DNA from: Hominifimenecus microfluidus
GTDB taxonomy: Bacteria; Bacillota; Clostridia; Lachnospirales; Lachnospiraceae
Reading direction: 5' to 3'
Assembly (NCBI GenBank): GCA_020687485.1
Contig: JAJEQR010000015.1
Span: 1-64,000, forward strand
Length of the DNA: 64,000 nt
Shown here: piece by piece, positions 42,189-50,123 of the stretch
Numbering within the stretch: the first letter of the stretch is position 1
Layout of the letters: the number at the start of each line of letters is the position of its first letter
The notes under the pieces: model-generated
What the model was told of the DNA's origin: nothing
Seen by the model: the letters and a program-made list of their open reading frames with translations, nothing else
Databases searched by the model: none
Made by a program: the position numbers and the translations under genes

Positions 42189-43463
42189 CTATATGTATAT
42201 ATCTCTTCGGATTACCGTATCACTGGCCGGATACAAATCTCCAAAGCCAAGATCCACCACCCGGACCGTCATACATTTCTCTGACGAGAAGGAGACAATC
42301 ACCTCAATTCTCGTCGTCTTGTTCGGCCGCTTCGGCAGCTCCGCCAAAGAGATATTTACCTTCTCTACGCGGCGGCTTCCGGCCGGCGTGATCGTAAATT
42401 CCAGTTCCGCCATATCATCCGGAATCAGATCGATGCTTGAACGCGCCTCATACCAGTTGCTGCCAGCGGAAGCAAGGATCACCTGCTCTTTTCGGCCTTC
42501 ATATACTGCCTGAAGGCTGACCGTCGAGGAAATCCTTCCCTCACAGGAGCAGATAAATGGGTAAGCCGATGTCTCCTGAAGGGCGTCATACGCAAGGTAT
42601 GCAGCTCCGATAGCAAAAATCTGCGGAACATAATATACCTTTCTCCTGGTGCATACCGCCTTCTTGAAATCCGGTGCCCAGTCGATGGAAGGGAATACTC
42701 TTCCGGATAAAAGCACAGCGGAAACCACTTTCTTGTGAAGCATACGGTCCGCACAGGAAGTAAGGATCGTATCTCCGAGGCGCGCGCCGTTCGGATTGTC
42801 CAGTACATCCAGGCGGAAGCCCTCCTGCATCTTCTCGTGACTTGCCTCAATCATCTGCGGAACGCAGCCGCGGATTACTTTCATCTCATAGTAGTGCAGT
42901 CCTTCGTCTGTAAGATCGAACAGACTGGTCAGATTCGCCCATACTTCCTTCTTCTGACTGATCGTATGATATACGAAACTCTCGGTGTGACTCACAACAT
43001 GCACAGCACTGCGGTCAATCCCACATTCTTCCGCCGTGCGAACCAGACAGTCGATAAACCGGCCATCCAGAGTCTGAACCGTAAATACCACGCTGCAGAT
43101 CTCATCGGTTCCGTACTTCTCCTTCGGGAGAAGTAAAAGCTTCTCCAGGTAGCGGCGCATCAGCTCCCCGGCGGAATAACGCACGCCTTCAATGGTCGCA
43201 AACTTATCGTCATGAATCATCTTGACGAGTTTATCCACAGTCGTACCATCGTTGAACAGAGCCGTGCGGCATGCCTCCTCACCAATCAGCCACTCGTCCT
43301 TCCCCTTCTTCTTACATACCACCATCGGGATGAGAACATTTTCTTTCTTATTCTCATCCTCTGGCTGATAATATACCGGCTCCGGCTCCGTCATGCGGGA
43401 TGAAAAACAGCTGATCTGGCTGTAATCATCACACAGATCAATGCCTAATATTAGTCCCTCCAT
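42189..43463 (-). CDS. DUF5716-type divergent Hsp70-like protein
   Basis: 424 residues from ATG 43463, with AGGAGG 9 nt upstream; the longer frame to 43556 lies in the preceding gene. The order of motifs follows Hsp70: ILGIDLCDDYSQIS where DnaK has GIDLGTTNS, VVFTVQTLDGRFIDCLVRTAEECGID for the VPAYF...AGLE segment, HTESF for NEPTAA, VLLSGRVFP for the second phosphate loop, and a C-terminal beta domain (PNKTTRIEVIVSF...MTVRVVD) like the Hsp70 substrate-binding domain. The glycine-threonine phosphate loop is lost, so ATP use may be altered. The DUF5716 name is from memory. Overlaps the next gene by 26 nt. Confidence 0.75.
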   Translation of the reverse strand: MEGLILGIDLCDDYSQISCFSSRMTEPEPVYYQPEDENKKENVLIPMVVCKKKGKDEWLIGEEACRTALFNDGTTVDKLVKMIHDDKFATIEGVRYSAGELMRRYLEKLLLLPKEKYGTDEICSVVFTVQTLDGRFIDCLVRTAEECGIDRSAVHVVSHTESFVYHTISQKKEVWANLTSLFDLTDEGLHYYEMKVIRGCVPQMIEASHEKMQEGFRLDVLDNPNGARLGDTILTSCADRMLHKKVVSAVLLSGRVFPSIDWAPDFKKAVCTRRKVYYVPQIFAIGAAYLAYDALQETSAYPFICSCEGRISSTVSLQAVYEGRKEQVILASAGSNWYEARSSIDLIPDDMAELEFTITPAGSRRVEKVNISLAELPKRPNKTTRIEVIVSFSSEKCMTVRVVDLGFGDLYPASDTVIRRDIYI

Positions 43464-46400
43464 CCAGTGGAGCCTCCTTTCTCTCCAGGCAGAACAGCTG
43501 CTCTGCCATTGCATCCTTCCATGCGTAATCGCGAACCTGCCGCTGCCACTCTTCATCCTCAGGTTCCTTCTTCGTATCCAGCAGCCGGTTCAGCATCTCA
43601 AACCGCCCGCCGGGCGTGCGGCCGGCAGTATCCGGCTCCTTTCTTCCGCGGTACACAGCAGCGGACTGTCCTCCGCGAAGTACCCGTATCTCATACTCCA
43701 AATGCTCTCCGGAGAAGAGCAGGATCGGCTTTGCGTAGATTCCGTGGTACATCACTGTCATTTCTTCCCGAACCGGCTTCGCATCCTCCATCTCCGGAAG
43801 AATCCGGTAGACAATCTCCGCCGGTTCCTCTTCCCTACCGTAATATTCCACGATCGTACGATCGCCGATCTCTTCCGGCAAAGGGAAGAATCTCCCCAGC
43901 TTCTTAAAGTAAGCAAACACAAGCCCCCGGCGGTACAGCTGTTCAAAGGCCTCCTGGCAGATTTCTTTCTGATTCTCCGAAAGCTCCGCCTGATCGGAAT
44001 ACCAGCGGGTCAGCGCCAGCGTGCAGATCAGCGGATTTCCGCCGAACGAGCGCTTGCCTGAGACAATCTCTTCCATTGTCTCCACAAGATCCGCATCCAG
44101 AGGCTTCTGTTCCACAAAGTATCCATAGCACCGGACAGAGAAATATGCCCGCACCAGCAGCTTCTCCACCGGTCCGAGACCGATATAGATCCGGAAGGTA
44201 TCATCCAGGTGCGTGTATTCCCCGGTAAACAGGATCTGCCCGAACAGACGCTCCGCCAGATCCGAAGTATCTGCCCGATGACTTACACTCTTCTCCAGAA
44301 TTTCATACATCTGCCGACTGAGTCCATTATAATAGCGGCAAAGGTACTGCAGATTCGTATCGTCGTACTGATTTTTCGCAAACAGAGATGCCGCCAGATG
44401 CAGCAGTTCTGCATTCTTCTCGTACAGGCGGTTCTGAATCGTGCGGCTGCACAGACGAAGCAGTGCATAGTCCGGCACCTTCTCACTGCCGTATTCACGC
44501 ATCTGCTCCATCGCCTCCGAAAAGCTTCCTGCGTCGATCAGAACGCGGATCAGAACCTGGCGATCTTCCTCACTCATACAGAGATTTGCCTTCAGTCGGC
44601 GCAGCAGATCCAGATCCGGCTGCTCCTGCTTTCTCAGACGGTTCAAAACATAGTGGATCAGCTTTCTCTGGTACAGCGGTCGCAGGATCTTCGGCGAAGA
44701 TTCAGCAAAAAGGATCTGCTCCGGAAGAGAGGATTCCTCATCCTCCCGGAGGATACGACTGCACTCCGCCAGCCGGCTCATCGCATGTGTGGGGTATAAT
44801 CTCCGGCTGCACGCAAGGAGCGCTTCCGGCTGCTTCATCAGCATCTCCCTCTCACAGGGAATCGACGCATAGCGGTTGCCATAGCGATCCGCAAAGAGCA
44901 GGCGACAGTCCTCTGTATACAACGGAAGATAGACCACGCCGTCTTTCACAGGCGCGGTAACTTCTTCTTTCCGCTCGCCATACACCACAATCAGCTGACG
45001 GATTGCCGGATTCCCGATCCGGATCCGGCAGGTCTTCAGCACATCCGGAAGAATCTTCGCGATACGCTCGTCCACCAGCTCTGGATACAGCAGGCGTTCA
45101 TACATATGCGCCAGAAAATCATCCACCCGGCCGGCCAGAAGCTGATCAATTAGAAAATATTGCATCTGCTTCTCATAGGCCCGGTACACATAGCTGTCCG
45201 TCTCACAGGCGGAGAGCACATAGTCATACAGAACCTTGCGGGAATGGATATCCCACGGGCTGTTATAGGAATAATACAGCAGGATCACACGGGGAATCTC
45301 TTCCTCCGCATGCTCCGGTCTTGTATAGAGATAATAATCGTATAAACGGGTCAGCCCCACATCGGCCTTCACCCCGCGGGCAAACCACGGAAAATAGCTG
45401 CTGTCTCTGCGATCACCGCGAATCAGGATCGCACATACGGCATAGACAATCTCATTCGTGGGCGCCGTCTCGTAGAAGCGCTGCAGCGTCAGATAAAGCA
45501 CCGGCCGGAAAGTCTTTTCCCGAAGCGTCAGCTCTGCCGTGCGGTGCATCAGCGGTTTCTCCACATAGCCATGTCTCGCTCCAAACCAGAGCAGCTGCAG
45601 CTCAAACTCTCCCAGACGCTCCATCCGCTCAGGGATCCGGTTCAGAACTTTCACCGCTTCCAGATAGAGATACGGGCTACGGCAGCCCTCCTGGTAGAAC
45701 TCCTGCATCTGCCGGAAGGCTTCCTCCGGGTGTCCGGCCCGGTTATCATCCACTCGCAGAAACAGCAGATACGTAACCGGCGTCGCCGCCCCTTCATCCT
45801 GATATTTATACAGAAGCTTCAGGAGACGTTCCTTCATCTCCCAGCTTCCGGACTGCTGCATCTGCAGATACAGGAAATAGCTGTAAGCGTCCGGGTCTTC
45901 CCCACGCTTTTCTCCGGCTTCCTCCCGTATCACTCTCAGGATGTGTCCGGCCTCCTCCTGCCTGCCGTCCAGCAGTGCCAGCTCCGCCTCCCACAGGCGC
46001 ATGCGCAGATCCGGTTCACGCAGGCGGGCCATGGCGGTCCACTCTTCCTTCATACTGGCAAGGAGAGCATCCTTCTCTCCGCAGCCGGACTGCAGATCCA
46101 GCTGCGCGCGCATGAATCCGACCAGATGCTTCTCATATTCTTTCTGAGAGAAACCGCGTTCCGGCTCCTCTCCGGCCAGGATCGTCACCGGAATTGCGAG
46201 TTCCTGGCGAATCGTCCGTATCCGGATCACTCCGTAATTCCTGCCCTGATGCAGATGCTCTCTCTCGATCCGGAAGGAGAGTTCTCCATCGCCGCCGACG
46301 AAATCAAGATCCGTAAGGCTCTCCCGGTTCAGGTGCAGGAACGGGGCATCCGCCGTCACCGACGCAGATACATAGCCCCAGCTGTCCGCATGAATCCGGA

Positions 46401-47043
46401 TCTTCACATCCTCCTCCGGACAGCTCTCATACAGCCGCTCGCTCTGATCCGCCGACAACGTTACCGGCTCTTTCAGATTCAGTGCTGTCAGGAACTCCTC
46501 CATGGCCTGGCGTCTTCCACTCCCGCCTCGAAGCCCGTCGTACAGGGCGCGCACAGAAAGCTCCTGCATAAACGGGAGATTCCGGAACCCTGGCGACTCG
46601 AACAGGCGCTCCGCATACAGGAAGTCCTCCTTCGCCAGCCCGGCAAAATCCTCCGCAGTATGTATGGACGACCACCGCTCCTGCTCATCGGACTCGCCGA
46701 GAAAAAAATACGGAATCTCGAACTCGCCGCCATTGCACACCAGAAGGAATGAGCCTTCGATGGCGCTGCCGTCCTTCAGCCGGTCTGTCTCCACTTCATA
46801 TGTAAGCTGCGCATCCACACCAGCAAAATAATCCTGACCCAGACGTACCTTCGGGTTCGTGGAATAAATTAATCCACGAAAAGCGAGCTGATTGCCGCTT
46901 ACAATACGGAAATCACCTCGATAAATCCCGTCACAGGGAATGACGTCCTCTATCTTTTCTCTGCTGATTCTGATCTCCGGCACGGAGGCGTCGATGATGC
47001 CTCTTGCCAGACGACTGATTTTCTCTTTCACGTTCAGGGTCAC
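43438..47043 (-). CDS. DUF5717-type giant cytosolic protein (1201 aa)
   Basis: 1201 residues, no signal peptide or membrane helix. The N-terminal third has beta-rich, immunoglobulin-like modules (ADAPFLHLNRESLTDLDF, LAIPVTILAGEEP). The middle is a long helical-repeat region with many TPR-like pairs, and the last 120 residues are beta-rich again (MTVMYHGIYAKPILLFSG). GTG start with GAGG only 3 nt away, so the start is somewhat uncertain. It is translated together with the Hsp70-like DUF5716 gene (26-nt overlap). The name DUF5717 is from memory, and the function is unknown. Likely a large scaffold or client-binding partner of the Hsp70-like protein. Confidence 0.75.
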   Translation of the reverse strand: MTLNVKEKISRLARGIIDASVPEIRISREKIEDVIPCDGIYRGDFRIVSGNQLAFRGLIYSTNPKVRLGQDYFAGVDAQLTYEVETDRLKDGSAIEGSFLLVCNGGEFEIPYFFLGESDEQERWSSIHTAEDFAGLAKEDFLYAERLFESPGFRNLPFMQELSVRALYDGLRGGSGRRQAMEEFLTALNLKEPVTLSADQSERLYESCPEEDVKIRIHADSWGYVSASVTADAPFLHLNRESLTDLDFVGGDGELSFRIEREHLHQGRNYGVIRIRTIRQELAIPVTILAGEEPERGFSQKEYEKHLVGFMRAQLDLQSGCGEKDALLASMKEEWTAMARLREPDLRMRLWEAELALLDGRQEEAGHILRVIREEAGEKRGEDPDAYSYFLYLQMQQSGSWEMKERLLKLLYKYQDEGAATPVTYLLFLRVDDNRAGHPEEAFRQMQEFYQEGCRSPYLYLEAVKVLNRIPERMERLGEFELQLLWFGARHGYVEKPLMHRTAELTLREKTFRPVLYLTLQRFYETAPTNEIVYAVCAILIRGDRRDSSYFPWFARGVKADVGLTRLYDYYLYTRPEHAEEEIPRVILLYYSYNSPWDIHSRKVLYDYVLSACETDSYVYRAYEKQMQYFLIDQLLAGRVDDFLAHMYERLLYPELVDERIAKILPDVLKTCRIRIGNPAIRQLIVVYGERKEEVTAPVKDGVVYLPLYTEDCRLLFADRYGNRYASIPCEREMLMKQPEALLACSRRLYPTHAMSRLAECSRILREDEESSLPEQILFAESSPKILRPLYQRKLIHYVLNRLRKQEQPDLDLLRRLKANLCMSEEDRQVLIRVLIDAGSFSEAMEQMREYGSEKVPDYALLRLCSRTIQNRLYEKNAELLHLAASLFAKNQYDDTNLQYLCRYYNGLSRQMYEILEKSVSHRADTSDLAERLFGQILFTGEYTHLDDTFRIYIGLGPVEKLLVRAYFSVRCYGYFVEQKPLDADLVETMEEIVSGKRSFGGNPLICTLALTRWYSDQAELSENQKEICQEAFEQLYRRGLVFAYFKKLGRFFPLPEEIGDRTIVEYYGREEEPAEIVYRILPEMEDAKPVREEMTVMYHGIYAKPILLFSGEHLEYEIRVLRGGQSAAVYRGRKEPDTAGRTPGGRFEMLNRLLDTKKEPEDEEWQRQVRDYAWKDAMAEQLFCLERKEAPLDGGTNIRH

Positions 47044-47110
47044 CTACCTCACTATATATTACTACAGAATAATATAGTTTTCCACTGATTTTTGTGTTTT
47101 GCCTCCCCGA

Positions 47111-48448
47111 CTATTCCACACTATTTTCACCTATTCTCTGACAAAGCTCCATATATTCTCGAATTTTTCTCTCATATCCGTTCTCACCCGGTGTAAAGAA
47201 GCGGCTGCCTACAAGTTCATCCGGCAGATACTGCTGCTTTACGTAATGGCCGGGATAATCGTGCGCATACCGGTAGCCCCGGCCCCGGCCCAGCTCTGCC
47301 GCGCCGCTGTAATGGGAATCCTGCAGATGAGGCGGCACGCTCTTCACCTGTACGCGCCGTACTGCCTCCATCGCTGCGTCAATCGCCAGATAAGACGCAT
47401 TGCTCTTCGGCGCTGTCGCTACATAGACAGCTGCCTCCGCCAGAGGAATCCTTCCCTCTGGAAGGCCAACCCGCTCCAGCGTCTCCGCCGCGGCCACTGC
47501 CACCACCAGCGCATTCGGATCCGCCATGCCGACGTCCTCCGACGCACAGATCATAATCCGTCTCGCGATAAATTTCGGATCTTCGCCCGCATAAAGCATC
47601 CTTGCCAGGTAATACACTGCCGCGTCCGGGTCCGACCCGCGCATACTCTTGATAAAGGCGGAGATAATATCATAGTGATTATCCCCCGACTTGTCATAGC
47701 GGACATTTCTCTTCTGGATGCACTCTTCCGCCACCGCCATCGTGATATGGATCTTCCCGTCATCCCCGCGGGGCGTCGTCAGGATCGCAAGCTCCACAGC
47801 ATTCAAAGCCGAGCGCGCATCCCCGCCGCAGATATCCGAAAGAAATGCGAGCGCATCCTCCTCAATCACGGCATGGTAAGCACCCATGCCCTTTTTCTCG
47901 TCATACACGGCACGATGGATCAACTCGCCGATATCTTCCGGTGAGAGTGGCAGGAGTTCGAAGATAATCGAGCGGGAGATCAGCGCGCGGTTCACTTCAA
48001 AATAAGGGTTCTCCGTTGTTGCTCCGATCAGGATAATCGTCCCGTCTTCTACGAAAGGAAGAAGGTAATCCTGCTGTCCTTTATTGAATCGGTGAATCTC
48101 ATCAATAAAAAGGATCGTCTTCCGGCCATACATGGCGGCGAGATCCTTCGCCTTCTCTACTACGGTCTCCATGTCCTTTTTTCCAGCGGATGTCGCATTA
48201 ATCTGCTGAAAATCCGCTTCCGTTGTGTGTGCGATCACCTTCGCCAGCGTCGTCTTCCCGGTTCCGGGCGGTCCGTAGAAAATCAGAGAACTCAGCTTGT
48301 CAGCCGCAATTGCGCGATAGAGCAGCTTGTCTTTTCCCAGGATATGCTTCTGCCCGACGATCTCATCCAGCGTCGTCGGGCGAAGCCGCGACGCCAGCGG
48401 GGATTCCTTTTCCTTTCTTGTTTCTCTCATATAATCAAAAAGATCCAT
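47111..48448 (-). CDS. rarA: Replication-associated recombination protein RarA (AAA+ ATPase)
   Basis: 445 residues from ATG 48448 (GAGAGG 7 nt upstream, MDLFDYMRE); the frame to 48511 runs into the upstream hairpin region. Clamp-loader-like ATPase acting at stalled forks. RPTTLDEIVGQKHILG, Walker A GPPGTGKTT, Walker B LFIDEIHRFNK, sensor GATTENPYFE, then SGDNHYDIISAFIKSMRGSDPD as the RarA-specific C-terminal part. Transcription from 48559-48586 must pass a terminator-like hairpin. Confidence 0.95.
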   Translation of the reverse strand: MDLFDYMRETRKEKESPLASRLRPTTLDEIVGQKHILGKDKLLYRAIAADKLSSLIFYGPPGTGKTTLAKVIAHTTEADFQQINATSAGKKDMETVVEKAKDLAAMYGRKTILFIDEIHRFNKGQQDYLLPFVEDGTIILIGATTENPYFEVNRALISRSIIFELLPLSPEDIGELIHRAVYDEKKGMGAYHAVIEEDALAFLSDICGGDARSALNAVELAILTTPRGDDGKIHITMAVAEECIQKRNVRYDKSGDNHYDIISAFIKSMRGSDPDAAVYYLARMLYAGEDPKFIARRIMICASEDVGMADPNALVVAVAAAETLERVGLPEGRIPLAEAAVYVATAPKSNASYLAIDAAMEAVRRVQVKSVPPHLQDSHYSGAAELGRGRGYRYAHDYPGHYVKQQYLPDELVGSRFFTPGENGYERKIREYMELCQRIGENSVE

Positions 48449-48515
48449 CGCTCTGCCTCTCCGGATACCGGTTCTTTGCCTGCTTTCCAGTTTTTTCTGG
48501 TATCCTGTCATAAAA

Positions 48516-48540
48516 GCAGGGCATGTATCCCATGCCCTGC
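48516..48540 (-). terminator. Terminator-like hairpin in the rarA leader
   Basis: On the minus strand GCAGGGCATG, loop GGATA, CATGCCCTGC, then TTTTATG. Ten perfect pairs. It lies after the deacetylase gene but also after the rarA promoter. Confidence 0.8.
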
Positions 48541-48558
48541 CGAATGGTCTGTATTCTT

Positions 48559-48586
48559 ATTTTAACGTTTTGCTATCGCTTGTCAA
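48559..48586 (-). promoter_or_regulatory. Promoter in front of rarA
   Basis: On the minus strand TTGACA (48586-48581), 16-bp spacer, TAAAAT (48564-48559). It lies between the deacetylase stop (48596) and the terminator-like hairpin. Confidence 0.65.
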
Positions 48587-48595
48587 GTGCCTTTC

Positions 48596-49267
48596 TCAAT
48601 CAAGAAGCAGCTCATCGACGGTTACAAAGGTATATCCCTGCGCGGTAAGATCATCCACAATCCGAAGCGCTGCCTCCACAGACGTATCAAAAATATCATG
48701 CAGGAGAATGATACTGCCCTCCTTCGCTTCCGATTCCACAAGCTCCACAATTTTCCCGGTATTCTGACTCTTCCAGTCTTCCGAATCCAGATTCCACAGC
48801 GTAACTGTCATCGGGATCTCTGCCTGCAGCTCATCGTTCCAGCTGCCGTAGGGCGGACGGATATAGAGAACCGGAGCTCCTGTGACGGCACAGATTCTCT
48901 CATTCGTCTGCTGTACCTCCCGGCAGGCATCTTCCTTCTTCATTTTCGTCAACTGCACATGTGAGAAAGTATGATTCCCGATCAGATGTCCCTCTTCCGC
49001 CATGCGTTTTACCAGCGCCTCGTTGTTCCCGATATTTTCTCCTACCAGAAAGAAGGTGGCGTGTATGCCTCGCTCCTTTAAACCATCCAGAAGCTTCGGC
49101 GTATACAAGCGGTGTGGCCCGTCGTCGAATGTAATCGCGATCCGCTTCTCCTCTCCAATATCCGCATCCACATCTGCGTCTGCCTCCCACGCTTCACCAT
49201 TCTTCCAGAAACCAGCCAGAAACAGCATCAAACACAGCCCTACTACCAGCATTTTTTGTTTCCACAC
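48596..49267 (-). CDS. Polysaccharide deacetylase (NodB domain), secreted or anchored
   Basis: 223 residues. N-terminal hydrophobic segment (MLVVGLCLMLFLAGFW) acting as signal or anchor. NodB motifs: TFDDGPH, NHTFSH, RPPYGSWND, NLDSEDW and LLHDIF. The pattern resembles PdaA/PgdA-type peptidoglycan deacetylases. GTG start with GGAAG 9 nt upstream. A second deacetylase in this window, but without the Ser/Thr-rich linker of the first. Confidence 0.9.
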   Translation of the reverse strand: MWKQKMLVVGLCLMLFLAGFWKNGEAWEADADVDADIGEEKRIAITFDDGPHRLYTPKLLDGLKERGIHATFFLVGENIGNNEALVKRMAEEGHLIGNHTFSHVQLTKMKKEDACREVQQTNERICAVTGAPVLYIRPPYGSWNDELQAEIPMTVTLWNLDSEDWKSQNTGKIVELVESEAKEGSIILLHDIFDTSVEAALRIVDDLTAQGYTFVTVDELLLD

Positions 49268-49397
49268 GATGTATCACTTCCCTGCATGTTCTCCTGCTTT
49301 TCACAGAAGGGATTCTGTTAAATATTGTATTTCATCCTCAGATTTGTTAGACTATCCACGAAGAAAACACACTTGACCAAGGGAGACTTTTATTATT

Positions 49398-50123
49398 ATG
49401 AAAACGTATTCTAACAGATTCTTTGCTCACCGCGGCCTTCATGGCGATCCGAATGTAATCCCGGAGAATTCCATGGCGGCCTTTCACCGTGCAGTCACCC
49501 GCGGATATGGAATCGAAATGGATGTGCGCCTGACAGCAGACGGTCAGGCTGTACTGTTCCACGATGACGATCTGGAGCGCCTCTGCGGATGCACCGGCAC
49601 GGTAGAAACTTACACCTACGAACAGCTTCAGCTCTTTCCTCTGCACGGCTCCGAAGAGAAGATTCCTCTTCTGAAGGATGTCCTGCAGATGGTCGGCGGG
49701 CGCGTACCGCTTCTGATCGAAATCAAAACAAACGGTCTGGATCTGTCTGTATGCGAAGAAACTGCCCGCCTTCTGGACGCCTATGAAGGTGACTACTGCA
49801 TTGAATCCTTTCATCCGTATGTTCTCTACTGGTTCCGCCGTCACCGCCCGCTCGTACCTCGCGGCCAGCTTGCCACCGACTTCATCAAGGATTACCCGAA
49901 GGTATCTCTGATTCAACGGATTCTGATGCAGCCGTTGCTTACAAACCTGCTCTCGAAACCGAATTTTATCTCTTTCTCGCACGTTCACAAAAACCTCCCC
50001 TCCTTCCGTTTCTGGAAGAAGAACCGTACGACCTTCGGCTGGACGTTCCGCTCGGCAGAGGACGTCCGCGCCTGCGAAAAGGATTTCGATTACTTTATCG
50101 TTGAGAATACCTTCTCTTCTTAA
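49398..50123 (+). CDS. Cytosolic glycerophosphodiester phosphodiesterase
   Basis: 241 residues, UgpQ-like TIM barrel. FFAHRGLHGD (His11, Arg12), PENSMAAF, GIEMDVRLTADGQAVLFHDDDL (Glu40, Asp42, His55) and LLIEIKT form the metal and catalytic site. No signal peptide. AAGGGAG lies 12 nt before the ATG. It is one of the few plus-strand genes here. Its stop overlaps the comEC stop by 4 bp in convergent orientation. Confidence 0.92.
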   Translation: MKTYSNRFFAHRGLHGDPNVIPENSMAAFHRAVTRGYGIEMDVRLTADGQAVLFHDDDLERLCGCTGTVETYTYEQLQLFPLHGSEEKIPLLKDVLQMVGGRVPLLIEIKTNGLDLSVCEETARLLDAYEGDYCIESFHPYVLYWFRRHRPLVPRGQLATDFIKDYPKVSLIQRILMQPLLTNLLSKPNFISFSHVHKNLPSFRFWKKNRTTFGWTFRSAEDVRACEKDFDYFIVENTFSS

